Shown here in pieces: positions 53,057-62,289 of a stretch of 64,000 nt of DNA. Positions within the stretch are counted from its first letter, which is position 1, and each line of letters starts with the position of its first letter. Source of the DNA: Parvivirga hydrogeniphila. Its GTDB lineage: Bacteria > Actinomycetota > Coriobacteriia > Anaerosomatales > Anaerosomataceae. Both the position numbers and the translations under genes were made by a program. Under the pieces are notes generated by a model that saw only the letters and a program-made list of their open reading frames with translations, was not told where the DNA came from and did no database searches. Location of the stretch: NCBI RefSeq assembly GCF_023371205.1, contig NZ_JAMCCO010000001.1:1050662-1114661 (forward strand), given 5' to 3'.

Positions 53057-54364
53057 ATGGCGTTGCCGCTCGTGGCCGTGGTCGGCCGCCCGAACGTCGG
53101 CAAGTCGACGTTCGTAAATCGCATAGCACAACGCCAAGACGCCATCGTGCACGAGGCGCGCGGCGTGACGCGCGACAGGAGCTACCATCGCGCGGACTGG
53201 AACGGCACAGAGTTCATGCTCATCGACACCGGCGGCATCGAGCTTCAGACCGACGATGCCTTCGGTCCGTCGATCCGCGCACAGGCGGTCCGTGCAGCGG
53301 CAGAAGCCGACGCCATCGTGTTCCTCGTCGACGGCAAGACCGGTCTTGCTCCCGGTGACGATGACGTGGCTGCGCTGCTCCGTCGCACAGACAAGCCGGT
53401 GTTCCTCGTCGTGAACAAGGTCGACGACCCGTCGCGAGAGGAGGCCGTCCACGAGTTCTGGGGGCTCGGGCTCGGGCAGCCGTGGCCGGTGTCGGCGCTG
53501 CACGGTCACGGCACGGGCGACCTGCTGGATGCCATCGTCGAGACGCTCCCGACCGAGACTGCCGCCGAGACGGTCGAGGCGATCGACATCGCGATCATCG
53601 GCCGGCCGAACGCCGGCAAGTCCTCGCTCTACAACCGCCTTATCGGCGTCGAGCGCGCGATCGTCTCCGACGTCGCTGGAACGACCCGCGATGCGATCGA
53701 CACCATCGTCGAGCGCGACGGCCTCACGCTGCGGCTCATCGACACGGCCGGCCTACGCCGCAAGTCCCAGATCGATGACTCCGTCGAGTACTACGGGTTC
53801 GTCCGCGCCATGCGCGCCATCGACCAGGCTCAGGTGGCCCTGCTCGTGATCGACGCCACGCTCGGTGTCACTGACCAGGACCAGCGCGTCGCGCGCTTCG
53901 CTGAGGAGCGAGGCTGCGGCATCATCGTGCTGCTGAACAAGTGGGACGTCGTGTCCGGTCCGGACCGTAAGCACGAGATCGCTGAGCAGGCAGGGGAGAA
54001 GCTCGGATTCATCTCGTACGCTCCTGTCCTGCGCGTGAGCGCTCTGACGGGAGCGGGGACCGGCAGGATCTTCGACGCCGTGAAGGCGGTGTCGGAGGCG
54101 TACTCGCAGCACATCCCCACGAGCCAGCTCAACCGTCTGCTCACCGACATCAAGGCGACCGGTCACACGGTAAGCAAAGGGCGGAGGCATCTGAAGCTCG
54201 CGTACGTCACCCAGACGCGCAGCCAACCGCCGGAGTTCACCTTCTTCGTGAACCACCCGGACCTCGTCGAGCCGTCGTACGAGCGCTACCTGGAGAACCG
54301 GCTGCGCGAGACCTTCAACCTCACCGGCACGCCGATACGATTGGCGTTCAGGAAGAAAGCGTGA
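53057..54364 (+). CDS. der: Ribosome biogenesis GTPase Der (EngA)
   Basis: 435 aa from ATG 53057 (SD GGGAGGA). Two tandem GTPase domains: G1 GRPNVGKST (about 11-19), DTGG and NKVD; then G1 GRPNAGKSS (about 181-189), DTAGLRRKSQ and NKWD. The C-terminal KH-like domain ends with LTGTPIRLAFRKK. It acts in 50S subunit assembly. Confidence 0.96.
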   Translation: MALPLVAVVGRPNVGKSTFVNRIAQRQDAIVHEARGVTRDRSYHRADWNGTEFMLIDTGGIELQTDDAFGPSIRAQAVRAAAEADAIVFLVDGKTGLAPGDDDVAALLRRTDKPVFLVVNKVDDPSREEAVHEFWGLGLGQPWPVSALHGHGTGDLLDAIVETLPTETAAETVEAIDIAIIGRPNAGKSSLYNRLIGVERAIVSDVAGTTRDAIDTIVERDGLTLRLIDTAGLRRKSQIDDSVEYYGFVRAMRAIDQAQVALLVIDATLGVTDQDQRVARFAEERGCGIIVLLNKWDVVSGPDRKHEIAEQAGEKLGFISYAPVLRVSALTGAGTGRIFDAVKAVSEAYSQHIPTSQLNRLLTDIKATGHTVSKGRRHLKLAYVTQTRSQPPEFTFFVNHPDLVEPSYERYLENRLRETFNLTGTPIRLAFRKKA

Positions 54365-54365
54365 C

Positions 54366-55004
54366 GTGGACGTCTGGGTGCGCATAGCCGCCGTTGTCGC
54401 TATCGGGCTGGCGCTGGGCAGCCTCCCGTTCGCCGTCATCGTGAGCCGCCTGTTCTTCAGGACGGACGTCCGTCAGCACGGCAGCGGGAACCCTGGCGCG
54501 ACGAACGTCTTCAGGACCTTCGGCCCGGCGGCCGGTATCGCCGTGCTCGTGCTGGACGTCGCGAAAGGTGCCGCGGCAGTCGCGATCGCTCGCGTGGTCT
54601 TGTCAGGTGTCGGCGAGCGGCCGCACGACTGGGGGCTCGTCGCCTGCGCGCTCGCCGCGATCGCGGGCCACTCGTTCTCGCCGTTCATCGGATTCCGGGG
54701 CGGGAAAGGCGTCGCTACCGCGGCCGGAGCCGTGAGTGTCATCATGCCGACCGGCGCCCTCGTCCTCCTCGTGACGTTCTTGACCGTTCTTCTGGTGGGT
54801 CGGATGGTGTCGCTCGCCTCGGTCGTCCTCGCGCTCGAGTTCCCGATGCTGGTCATCATCATGTACGGCGACAGGACGGCCCTCGTGCTGCTTGGATTCG
54901 CAGCGGGCGCCCTCGTGTTCTGGCGTCACCACTCGAACATCCGTCGCATCATGCGCGGGGAAGAGCCGCGGCTGGGCCGCGTTCGTGAGGCGGTGCCCGC
55001 ATGA
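54366..55004 (+). CDS. plsY: Acyl-phosphate:glycerol-3-phosphate acyltransferase
   Basis: 212 aa from GTG 54366, 1 nt after der. Multi-spanning membrane protein with HGSGNPGATNVFR, DVAKGAAAV, GHSFSPFIGFRGGKGVATAAG and HHSNIRRIMRGEEPRLG. It acylates glycerol-3-phosphate made by GpsA, encoded next (ATGA overlap). Confidence 0.95.
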   Translation: MDVWVRIAAVVAIGLALGSLPFAVIVSRLFFRTDVRQHGSGNPGATNVFRTFGPAAGIAVLVLDVAKGAAAVAIARVVLSGVGERPHDWGLVACALAAIAGHSFSPFIGFRGGKGVATAAGAVSVIMPTGALVLLVTFLTVLLVGRMVSLASVVLALEFPMLVIIMYGDRTALVLLGFAAGALVFWRHHSNIRRIMRGEEPRLGRVREAVPA

Positions 55005-56020
55005 CGCGCGTCGCGATCGTGGGAGCAGGCTCGTGGGGCACGGCCATGGCCGCCCTTCTCGGAGGCAAAGGCCTCTCGGTCACGCTGTGGGCGCGCGACC
55101 CTGAAGCGGCAGCGCGCATATCCTCGGAGCACCGCAACCCGCGCCACCTGAGCTCGGTGGCTCTCCCTGAGGCGGTCAGCGGGACATCCTCGGTCGAGGC
55201 CGCGGTCCACGGCGCAGACGTCGTGGTCGTGGCCACGCCGTCGCACGCAGTGAGGAGCATCGCAGAAGCCATGCGGGACGCGCTGGCGCCCACGACGCCC
55301 GTCGTGTCCCTCGCCAAAGGACTCGAGCGCGAGACCCTCCTTCGCATGACCGAGGTGCTCTCAGAGGTCCTCGGCGGGACGACGCGTATCGCGGCGCTCT
55401 CTGGGCCGAACCACGCTGAGGAGGTGAGCGTCGGCATCCCGTCGGCGTCGGTGGTGGCCGCGTACGACGAGACGCTCGGCCTTGCGTTGCGCGAGATCTT
55501 CTCCGCGCCGACCTTCCGCGTGTACACGAACCCGGACGTGGTCGGCGTGGAGATCGCTGCAGCCACGAAGAACGTCATCGCCATCGCTGCGGGCATATCG
55601 GACGGTCTCGGATACGGTGACAACACCAAGGCCACGCTCATGACGCGAGGGCTTGCCGAGATGGCGCGGCTCGGCACGCACCTCGGCGCCAACCCTCTCA
55701 CGTACATGGGGCTCGCCGGCGTCGGTGACCTCATCGCGACGTGCACCTCGCGCCACAGCCGCAATCGCGGGCTCGGCGAGCACGTCGCGCACGGTGGGAC
55801 CGTCGAGAGCTACGCGGCCAAGACCCACATGGTCGCCGAGGGGGCGCTCGCGTGCATCGCGGTCGATGAGCTCGGAAGGCGCGTCGGCGTGGACATGCCC
55901 ATCACGCACCAGGTCCGCGCTATCCTGTACGAGGGAGCGTCCGTTTCGAGCGCCGCTGATGCGCTCATGGGACGCGAGGCCAAAGACGAGCTTCACGGGA
56001 TGGGGCTCGTCGAGGACTAG
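55001..56020 (+). CDS. gpsA: Glycerol-3-phosphate dehydrogenase [NAD(P)+]
   Basis: 339 aa from ATG 55001. NAD(P)-binding GAGSWGTAMAALL, then TPSHAVR, SLAKGLE, LSGPNHAEEV, and the catalytic Lys in AATKNVIAIAAGISDGLGYGDNTKA; C-terminal GLAGVGDLIATCTSRHSRNR. Makes G3P for the PlsY/PlsC path. Confidence 0.96.
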   Translation: MTRVAIVGAGSWGTAMAALLGGKGLSVTLWARDPEAAARISSEHRNPRHLSSVALPEAVSGTSSVEAAVHGADVVVVATPSHAVRSIAEAMRDALAPTTPVVSLAKGLERETLLRMTEVLSEVLGGTTRIAALSGPNHAEEVSVGIPSASVVAAYDETLGLALREIFSAPTFRVYTNPDVVGVEIAAATKNVIAIAAGISDGLGYGDNTKATLMTRGLAEMARLGTHLGANPLTYMGLAGVGDLIATCTSRHSRNRGLGEHVAHGGTVESYAAKTHMVAEGALACIAVDELGRRVGVDMPITHQVRAILYEGASVSSAADALMGREAKDELHGMGLVED

Positions 56021-56028
56021 GAGGCAGC

Positions 56029-56700
56029 GTGTCGAACGTCCTGATCGCCCCATCGATCCTGTCGGCAGACTTCGCCGACCTCGGCAGCGCGATACGGGCG
56101 GTGGAACGCGCGGGCGCAGACCTCATCCACGTCGACGTGATGGACGGCCACTTCGTCCCGAACCTCACCGTCGGTCCCCCGGTCGTCAGGGCCCTCAAGC
56201 GCATCGCGCACGTTCCCCTCGACGTGCACCTCATGATCGACAACCCCGACGACACGGTGCAGTGGTACCTGGACGCCGGGGCGGACATCGTGGTCGTCCA
56301 CGTCGAAGCGTGCCGCCACGTCCATCGCGTCGTCCGCTCCATCAAGGAGGCCGGACGAGGCGCCGGCGTCTCGCTCAACCCGGGCACACCGCTCTCGTTC
56401 GTGGAACCCGTGCTTCAGGAGGTCGACCAGGTGCTCGTCATGAGCGTGGATCCCGGCTTCGGCGGACAAGCGTTCATCCCGGCGTCCCTGGAAAGGATCC
56501 ACGAGCTGACACGCATGATCGCGTCGACCGGCAGCGCCGCCCGGATCGCAGTCGACGGCGGCATCGATGGTGGCACGGCGCGCGCGGTCGTCGAGGCGGG
56601 GGCCACGCTGCTCGTGGCGGGAAACGCCATCTTCAGCGCGCAGGACCCTGGCGCTGCGCTCGTCGATCTCAGGACGGCCGCCACAACGGCGGTTTGCTGA
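56029..56700 (+). CDS. rpe: Ribulose-phosphate 3-epimerase
   Basis: 223 aa from GTG 56029 (SD TAGGAGG). Barrel with IAPSILSADFADL, HVDVMDGHFVPNLTVGPPVV, LDVHLMI, SVDPGFGGQAFIP and VDGGIDGGTA. Interconverts Ru5P and Xu5P. The promoter of the riboflavin operon begins inside its last codons. Confidence 0.96.
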   Translation: MSNVLIAPSILSADFADLGSAIRAVERAGADLIHVDVMDGHFVPNLTVGPPVVRALKRIAHVPLDVHLMIDNPDDTVQWYLDAGADIVVVHVEACRHVHRVVRSIKEAGRGAGVSLNPGTPLSFVEPVLQEVDQVLVMSVDPGFGGQAFIPASLERIHELTRMIASTGSAARIAVDGGIDGGTARAVVEAGATLLVAGNAIFSAQDPGAALVDLRTAATTAVC

Positions 56701-56722
56701 GCGGCCGACCGGGTGGTAGCAT
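56694..56722 (+). promoter_or_regulatory. Promoter of the riboflavin operon
   Basis: -35 TTGCTG (56694-56699), a 17-nt spacer and -10 TAGCAT (56717-56722), giving a start at about 56729, right at the first base of the riboswitch P1 stem. Confidence 0.65.
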
Positions 56723-56729
56723 ACGGGTG

Positions 56730-56845
56730 CTTTCTTCAGGGCGGGGTGCAAGTCCCCACCGGCGGTGACAGCCCGCGAACCCCGAGAGGGGCCGAACCGG
56801 TGAGATCCCGGTGCCGACGGTGACAGTCCGGACGGGAGAAGGAAG
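56730..56845 (+). promoter_or_regulatory. FMN riboswitch (RFN element), translational type
   Basis: The conserved RFN core is intact: TTCAGGGCGGGGTGCAAGTC, ACCGGCGGTGACAGCCCGCG, ACCGGTGAGATCCCGGTGCC, then GACGGTGACAGTCCGGACGG and GAGAAGG. P1 pairs CTTTCTTC (56730-56737) with GAAGGAAG (56838-56845), one G-U pair. The 3' strand of P1 is itself the ribD Shine-Dalgarno (AAGGAAGG, 56839-56846), so FMN binding should hide the ribosome site directly. No terminator hairpin with a T-run follows. Confidence 0.95.
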
Positions 56846-56857
56846 GTCGAGCAAGGC

Positions 56858-57997
56858 GTGAGCCTGTTCTTTGACGACGCACAGCGCATCGACGACCCGA
56901 TGCTTCGCCGTGCGTACGAACTCGCTGAACGCGGTCGCGGTACGACGAGCCCCAACCCGCTCGTGGGCTGCGTGCTGGTGCGCCACGGGCGCATCGTCGG
57001 CGAAGGCTTCCACGCGCGTGCGGGAGAGGACCACGCGGAGATCGTCGCGCTCAAGACCGCTGGCGCCGAGGCGTCTGGCGCCACAGCGTACGTCACGCTC
57101 GAACCGTGCAACCACTTCGGAAAGACGCCGCCGTGCACGCCAGCGCTCGTCCGGGCCGGCGTGCGCGAGGTCGTCATCGGGATGCGGGACCCCAACCCTG
57201 ACGTCACCGGCAACGGCGCGGAGGCGCTCGAGCAGGCAGGCGTCGTCGTGCGCTTCGCGCCCGATCCGGGCCCGTTCGAGCGCCAGAACGAGGCGTGGTT
57301 GCACCGGATACGCACCGGCAGGCCGTTCGTGACCGTGAAGGTGGCCCTTTCGCTCGATGGCAAGCCGGCCCTGCGGGTCAACAGGCGCGCGCGGATCACC
57401 GGTGCTGGCGGTGCGAGAGCCACGATGATGCTTCGCGCGCGGTCGACCGCCGTCGCTGTCGGCGCATCGACCGCCGCGATCGACGACCCCGCGCTCACGG
57501 TCCGCGATGCGAGCGGTCGGCCCACGAAGCGGCAACCGCGGCGCCTCGTCATCGCCCGGACCTCTGTCCCTGCGCCACGGCTCGGCATGCTCGAAGACGG
57601 CCTCGGTCCCGTGGCGCTGGTGGTCTCGGAGCGGGCCGATGCGCGGCAGGTGGACGCGTTCCGGGCGGCAGGAGGCGATGTCGTCTTCTACGAGTACGCG
57701 TCCGGCATCGACGGCGCGCTTCGCGCGATCGCTGCGTACGGCGTGGACGACGTGCTCGTTGAACCGGGGCCTGCGCTTCTCACGGCCTTGCACCGTGCGG
57801 AGGCGATCGACCGGCTCGCGGTGGTGACTGCGGGGGGATTCGCTGGCAATGCGGCGCCTCCGTCGTACCTGGGTCCCGCAGACGCCGCGGGTGCGGATCT
57901 TCGCGCCGTGTACCGTGCCGAGGAGTCCGCCGTGTTCGATGAGGACGTCGTCGTCGTGTGGGTGCCTCGCGCCCGCGACGCTGAGAGGAGCGAGTGA
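56858..57997 (+). CDS. ribD: Riboflavin biosynthesis deaminase/reductase RibD
   Basis: 379 aa from GTG 56858. N-terminal deaminase: TSPNPLVGCVLV, DHAEIVAL (zinc His and catalytic Glu) and TLEPCNHFGKTPPCTPAL. C-terminal reductase (about 150-379): VTVKVALSLDGK, GASTAAIDDPALTVR and VLVEPGPALLTAL. The reductase glycine motif usually reads EGG; here it is EPG. It carries out two successive steps of the pathway in the cytoplasm. Last 3 nt overlap ribE. Confidence 0.95.
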   Translation: MSLFFDDAQRIDDPMLRRAYELAERGRGTTSPNPLVGCVLVRHGRIVGEGFHARAGEDHAEIVALKTAGAEASGATAYVTLEPCNHFGKTPPCTPALVRAGVREVVIGMRDPNPDVTGNGAEALEQAGVVVRFAPDPGPFERQNEAWLHRIRTGRPFVTVKVALSLDGKPALRVNRRARITGAGGARATMMLRARSTAVAVGASTAAIDDPALTVRDASGRPTKRQPRRLVIARTSVPAPRLGMLEDGLGPVALVVSERADARQVDAFRAAGGDVVFYEYASGIDGALRAIAAYGVDDVLVEPGPALLTALHRAEAIDRLAVVTAGGFAGNAAPPSYLGPADAAGADLRAVYRAEESAVFDEDVVVVWVPRARDAERSE

Positions 57998-58662
57998 TGT
58001 TCACGGGTCTTGTCGAGTGCGAGGGCGTCGTCACGCGAGCTGAGCGCATCGGGAACAGCATGCGCCTGGAGGTCTACGCGCCCGAGTTCGGCCGCGACAT
58101 GGCCATCGGCGACTCGGTCGCGGTGGACGGCGTGTGCCTCACCATCGTGAAGTTCATCCGTGGAGCGTTCTTGACCGATGTCAGCGGCGAGACGCTCGAG
58201 CGGACGACCCTCGGCTCCCTCGTGCAGGGCGCCAAGGTGAACCTGGAGCGTGCGTTGCGGCTGTCCGACCGCCTCGGCGGCCACATCGTCACCGGGCACG
58301 TGGACGGCATCGGGAAGGTCGAGCTCAGGCAGCCGGCCGGTGGCTACACGGTCTACCAGTTCGGGGCACCGCCTGCGGTGATGGAGTACGTCGTCGAGAA
58401 GGGATCCATCGCCGTCGACGGCATCTCGCTAACGGTCGCTCGCGTGGGAGAGCGAGGCTTCACGGCGGCGGTCATCCCGCAGACCGAGCAGGTCACGACG
58501 CTCAAGGACAAGCCCATCGGAGCGCCTGTGAACCTGGAAGCGGACGTGCTCGGGAAGTACGTCAAGCGGTTCGTGGACGCGTACGTATCGCCGTCGGACG
58601 CTGCTGCTCCGCCGAAGCGCGGCCTTGCGGACCTGCTGCGCGAGCTCGCAGAAGGCCGATGA
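57997..58662 (+). CDS. ribE: Riboflavin synthase alpha chain
   Basis: 221 aa from ATG 57997 (TGATG). Two lumazine-binding repeats: MFTGLVECEGVV, then SVAVDGVCLTIV; and GHIVTGHVDGIGKV, then SIAVDGISLTVA. It dismutates 6,7-dimethyl-8-ribityllumazine into riboflavin. The C-terminus extends slightly (SDAAAPPKRGLADLLRELAE) past the usual length. Confidence 0.95.
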   Translation: MFTGLVECEGVVTRAERIGNSMRLEVYAPEFGRDMAIGDSVAVDGVCLTIVKFIRGAFLTDVSGETLERTTLGSLVQGAKVNLERALRLSDRLGGHIVTGHVDGIGKVELRQPAGGYTVYQFGAPPAVMEYVVEKGSIAVDGISLTVARVGERGFTAAVIPQTEQVTTLKDKPIGAPVNLEADVLGKYVKRFVDAYVSPSDAAAPPKRGLADLLRELAEGR

Positions 58663-58687
58663 TGTGCCGTTGTCACGAGGAGGTCGC

Positions 58688-59920
58688 ATGAGCAGCCCGT
58701 TTTCGAGCATCGAAGAGGCGCTCGAGGAGATTCGCGCTGGGCGCATGGTGATCGTGGTCGACGACGAAGACCGCGAGAACGAGGGCGACTTCGTGATGGC
58801 CGCCGAGAAGGTGACGCCGGACGCCATCAACTTCATGGCGCAGCACGGGCGCGGGCTGATCTGCCTGCCGATGACCGGCGAACGTCTGGATGAGCTGAAG
58901 ATCCCGCCCATGACGAGCGTCAACACCTCGGCGCAGCAGACGGCGTTCCACGTCTCGATCGGCGCGAAGGGCCGGATCACGACCGGCATCTCTGCTGCGG
59001 ACCGCGCTGCGACGATCCTGGCGGCGATCGACCCGGCGACACAGCCTGAGGACATCTCCATGCCGGGGCACGTCTTCCCGCTTCGCGCGCGGCCCGGCGG
59101 CGTGCTCGAGCGGGCAGGGCACACCGAGGCCGCTGTCGACCTCGCGCGTTTGGCGGGGCTGTACCCTGCAGGCGTCATCTGCGAGATCCTCAACCCCGAC
59201 GGGACGATGGCCCGCCGCCCCGAGCTCGAGAAGGTCGCTGAGCGATTCGGGCTGAAGATGATCACCGTCGCCGATCTCATCCGCTATCGCCGCCGAACAG
59301 AACGCCTCGTCGAGCGGGTCGCCACGGTGAGCCTTCCGACGCGCTTCGGAGAGTTCGTCGCGCACGGGTACCGGTCGCTCGTGGACGACTCGACCCACGT
59401 CGCGCTCGTGTGCGGCGAGGTCGCTGGCGAGAAGGACGTGCTGGTGCGCGTGCACTCGGAGTGCCTCACCGGGGACGTCTTCCACTCGCTGCGGTGCGAC
59501 TGTGGGGCGCAGCTCGAAGAAGCCATGCGGCGCATCCAAGAAGAAGGACGGGGCGTGCTGCTGTACATCGTCGGACACGAAGGACGCGGCATCGGGCTCG
59601 CGGAGAAGCTTCGGGCGTATGAGCTCCAGGAGCAGGGGCTCGACACCGTCGAGGCGAACGAGGCGCTCGGCTATCCGGCGGACCTGCGGGACTACGGCAT
59701 CGGCGCCCAGATACTCGCGGACCTCGGGCTTACAAGCATGCGCCTCATGACCAACAATCCGACGAAGATCGTCGGGCTCGAGGCGTACGGGCTGACCGTG
59801 ACAGAGGCGGTGCCGCTGCAGGTGGGATGCACGGTGCAAAACGTCCGGTACCTCAAGGCGAAGAAGGACAAGATGTCGCACCGGCTCGATCTGCCGGTGG
59901 ACCTGACGGAAGGGGAGTGA
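58688..59920 (+). CDS. ribBA: Bifunctional DHBP synthase / GTP cyclohydrolase II
   Basis: 410 aa from ATG 58688. DHBP synthase (about 1-203): [50 protein letters not shown] cyclohydrolase II (about 208-410): [20 protein letters not shown] (zinc cysteines), [16 protein letters not shown] and [16 protein letters not shown]. It provides both precursors of lumazine. Confidence 0.96.
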   Translation: MSSPFSSIEEALEEIRAGRMVIVVDDEDRENEGDFVMAAEKVTPDAINFMAQHGRGLICLPMTGERLDELKIPPMTSVNTSAQQTAFHVSIGAKGRITTGISAADRAATILAAIDPATQPEDISMPGHVFPLRARPGGVLERAGHTEAAVDLARLAGLYPAGVICEILNPDGTMARRPELEKVAERFGLKMITVADLIRYRRRTERLVERVATVSLPTRFGEFVAHGYRSLVDDSTHVALVCGEVAGEKDVLVRVHSECLTGDVFHSLRCDCGAQLEEAMRRIQEEGRGVLLYIVGHEGRGIGLAEKLRAYELQEQGLDTVEANEALGYPADLRDYGIGAQILADLGLTSMRLMTNNPTKIVGLEAYGLTVTEAVPLQVGCTVQNVRYLKAKKDKMSHRLDLPVDLTEGE

Positions 59921-59922
59921 CC

Positions 59923-60384
59923 ATGGCCATCTTCGAGGGCGACCTGGTCGGGCACGGTCTGAAGATCGGGATCGTGGTGAGCCGCTTCAACGAGCTTCTG
60001 TCGTCCAAGCTCCTGTCCGGGGCACTGGACGCGCTGACGCGGCACGGCGTGGCCGAGGAGGACGTCGACGTCGCGTGGGTTCCCGGAGCGTTCGAGATCC
60101 CGCTCGTCGCGAAGCGCATGGCCGCAAGCGGCCGGTACGACGCGGTCCTCGCACTCGGCGTGGTGATACGAGGCGGGACGCCGCACTTCGAGTACGTGGC
60201 GGCCGAAGTCTCCAAGGGCGTGGCGAAGGCGTCGCTCGACACAGGCGTGCCCGTGATCTTCGGTGTCGTGACCGCCGACACCATCGAGCAAGCGGTGGAG
60301 CGCTCTGGCACCAAGGCGGGCAACAAGGGCTGGGACGCAGCGCTGGCCGGCATCGAGATGGCGAAGCTGCTCGCCAGCGTGTAG
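59923..60384 (+). CDS. ribH: 6,7-dimethyl-8-ribityllumazine synthase
   Basis: 153 aa from ATG 59923, 2 nt after rib[53 protein letters not shown] (catalytic His) and [15 protein letters not shown], then GNKGWDAA. Completes the operon; a hairpin follows at 60397. Confidence 0.96.
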   Translation: MAIFEGDLVGHGLKIGIVVSRFNELLSSKLLSGALDALTRHGVAEEDVDVAWVPGAFEIPLVAKRMAASGRYDAVLALGVVIRGGTPHFEYVAAEVSKGVAKASLDTGVPVIFGVVTADTIEQAVERSGTKAGNKGWDAALAGIEMAKLLASV

Positions 60385-60396
60385 CCCGAAGCGAGC

Positions 60397-60428
60397 GAGA
60401 GGCCCGATGCGTGCGCATCGGGCCTCTC
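60397..60428 (+). terminator. Strong hairpin ending the riboflavin operon
   Basis: GAGAGGCCCGATGC-GTGC-GCATCGGGCCTCTC is a perfect 14-bp stem with a 4-nt loop, 12 nt after ribH. There is no T-run, so it may be a weak terminator, a 3'-end protector, or bidirectional. Confidence 0.65.
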
Positions 60429-60717
60429 CATGAGCAGTCCAGCGGGTTCTCGCCACCCTGTGGCTGTCAACCATGGACGCTTGCTCCCTCGGGGGACACG
60501 CACGATACCAGCCCGGCTGGCCAGGCACAAGCGAAGGTGTGTTCGTTTCGACGAACGGCACCTGATGTGCGGCAAACGGCTCGTTCTGCGAGACGAGCGC
60601 ATCGCGCGTCCGCACTGCATCGTCGCGGCTCCGGGTGCGTCGACGAACGCAGTGCAGCGCAGCCGCATCGGGTGATGTACTCTTGTCACGCGACGCCGTT
60701 GGAAGGGAGGAGCGCGA
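60429..60717. other. Intergenic region with small palindromes, no gene recognised
   Basis: About 290 nt hold no convincing gene; an 81-codon plus-strand frame lacks family features. Visible items are a hairpin CCAGCC-C-GGCTGG (60508-60520) and the palindrome GTTCGT-TTCG-ACGAAC (60541-60556). A possible promoter for the next gene (TACTCT near 60677) is weak. SD GGGAGGA lies at about 60705. Confidence 0.5.
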
Positions 60718-61434
60718 ATGACCGAGGATGATATCGGGCGAGACCCGGCCGAGCAGCGCCACACGGTGTTGAATGTCTTCGGGCTCACGCTCGAGGTGAG
60801 CAACCCGCGCCTTGCCGAGCTGTTGACGATGGATGCGCGGGAAGCGCTCACAAGCGACGTGCGCGACCTTCTCGGTGGGAGCCCGAACGAGGACGACTCT
60901 GGCGACGACCTTGGAGTCTCCGAGGAAGTCGTTCCCGTGCCCGATGCCCGCGAGGCCCGTGAGGAGCGGCAGCGCAAAGAGTTCCGCGAGCGCGTCCGGG
61001 AAGCGGGGGAGCGGCTCGGGTTCGACGTCAGACAGGACGGGTCGTGGGTGTCACCCACCGGTATCGTCGTGCTCGCGCGCGACCTCCCGGGAAGCGTGAC
61101 CCTGGCAGCGGCAGCGCACTTCGTGAAGCATCTCGAAGAGGTCGCCGCCCGCGCGAGCCAGCCCGAGCGTACGTCCGTCCTGTTCGTGGTGAAGGACCGG
61201 GACGCGGCCGACGTCGTGAGGGTCGCCATCCGCCAGGCGCGCGCTCACAGCCTCATGCGGGTCGCCACCCTCGACGACATCGAGGAGCTCGCCCGGCTCG
61301 TCGCGAACGGCGTTGCCGCACACGAGCACGCCCTTGCCATCATCGCTCCGATCGCGGCCGTCGACGTGGGCGAGGTCCTTGCGGTGCTGCGTGTGGCCAG
61401 GGCTGCGCGCGAGGCAGACCAGCGAGATGCGTGA
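60718..61434 (+). CDS. Conserved-looking cytoplasmic protein of unknown function
   Basis: 238 aa from ATG 60718 with SD GGAAGGGAGGAG. Three parts: an N-terminal segment (about 15-60), an acidic/charged linker with a helix (about 55-100, REERQRKEFRERVREAGERL), and an alpha/beta domain (about 100-238; SVLFVVKDRDAADVVRVAIR, then LMRVATLDDIEELARLV). The last part vaguely recalls restriction-endonuclease-like folds, but no catalytic D-ExK is evident. It is not in an operon with strong functional clues; the PHP phosphatase starts 40 nt on. Confidence 0.75.
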   Translation: MTEDDIGRDPAEQRHTVLNVFGLTLEVSNPRLAELLTMDAREALTSDVRDLLGGSPNEDDSGDDLGVSEEVVPVPDAREAREERQRKEFRERVREAGERLGFDVRQDGSWVSPTGIVVLARDLPGSVTLAAAAHFVKHLEEVAARASQPERTSVLFVVKDRDAADVVRVAIRQARAHSLMRVATLDDIEELARLVANGVAAHEHALAIIAPIAAVDVGEVLAVLRVARAAREADQRDA

Positions 61435-61473
61435 GGCCGGTGGCTATCTTTGTTGCGAGGCGCCGGTGATGCC

Positions 61474-62289
61474 GTGATCGACATGCACGTCCACACCTGG
61501 CGATGCCGTCACGGGCACGGCACGGCTGCGGAGTACGTGAAGGCCGCCGCTCGCCGCGGCATCAGCGTCCTCGGGTTCGCGGAGCACCTGCCTCTGCCCG
61601 AAGAGCTTCTTACGCGCGATCCGCAGGCGGTCTCGTACGCGATGCCCGGCGCCGAGCTTCCGGAGTATCTCGCTGAGGTCCGCGTTGCGGCGGAGTCGTC
61701 TGCTGCTTCGGGAGGCCCACGCGTCCTGCTCGGCCTCGAGGTCGACCTGCATCCAGGCAACGAAGAGCATGTGCGGCAGATGCTCTCAGGCATCGAGGTC
61801 GACTTCGTGCTCGGAAGCGTGCACTACATCGACGGATGGGCGTTCGACGACCCGGACCGGCAGGACGGCTACGAACGCTGGTCCACTGACGCGCTGTGGG
61901 AGCGGTACTTCGCGGACCTTATCGCAGCCGTGCGCTCTGGACTCGCCGATGTCATCGCGCACGCAGACCTCGTGAAGAAGTTCTGCCGCCTCCCCGCGCG
62001 CGATCCGTTTGAGCTGTACGCGGCGTTCGCGGAAGCGGCGGCTGATGCCGGGGCGGCCGTCGAGGTCAGCACGGCGGGTCTTCGCAAGCCGTGCGCTGAG
62101 ATCTACCCGAGTGAGGCGCTCCTGCGGATGCTCCACGACCGCGGCGTGCCTGTGACCATCGGGTCGGACGCGCACGCACCGAGCGAGGTCGGGCACGCCT
62201 ATGAGCAGGCCGTCGAGGCGCTTCGGCGCGTCGGGTACCGGTCGGCGGTCATCGTCGCTGGGCGACGCATGGAGGAGGTGTCCCTGTGA
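61474..62289 (+). CDS. PHP-domain phosphatase, histidinol-phosphatase family
   Basis: 271 aa from GTG 61474; TTG 61450 would add eight residues. PHP metal motifs: DMHVHTWRCRHG, GFAEHLPLP, LGLEVDLHP, VLGSVHYIDGWAF, IAHADLVKKF and TIGSDAHAPSEVG. The size and spacing fit HisK-type histidinol-phosphatases (HIS2/PHP). No histidine genes lie beside it, so another phospho-substrate is possible. Its stop overlaps the Nif3-like gene (GTGA). Confidence 0.85.
   Translation: MIDMHVHTWRCRHGHGTAAEYVKAAARRGISVLGFAEHLPLPEELLTRDPQAVSYAMPGAELPEYLAEVRVAAESSAASGGPRVLLGLEVDLHPGNEEHVRQMLSGIEVDFVLGSVHYIDGWAFDDPDRQDGYERWSTDALWERYFADLIAAVRSGLADVIAHADLVKKFCRLPARDPFELYAAFAEAAADAGAAVEVSTAGLRKPCAEIYPSEALLRMLHDRGVPVTIGSDAHAPSEVGHAYEQAVEALRRVGYRSAVIVAGRRMEEVSL

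Noticed and set aside
60541-60556. GTTCGT-TTCG-ACGAAC as a LexA/SOS box
   Set aside because: The half-sites are in the opposite order to the actinobacterial CGAAC-N4-GTTCG box.
60430-60675. 81-codon plus-strand frame after the riboflavin operon
   Set aside because: No SD, no recognisable features and overlaps small palindromes; probably chance.
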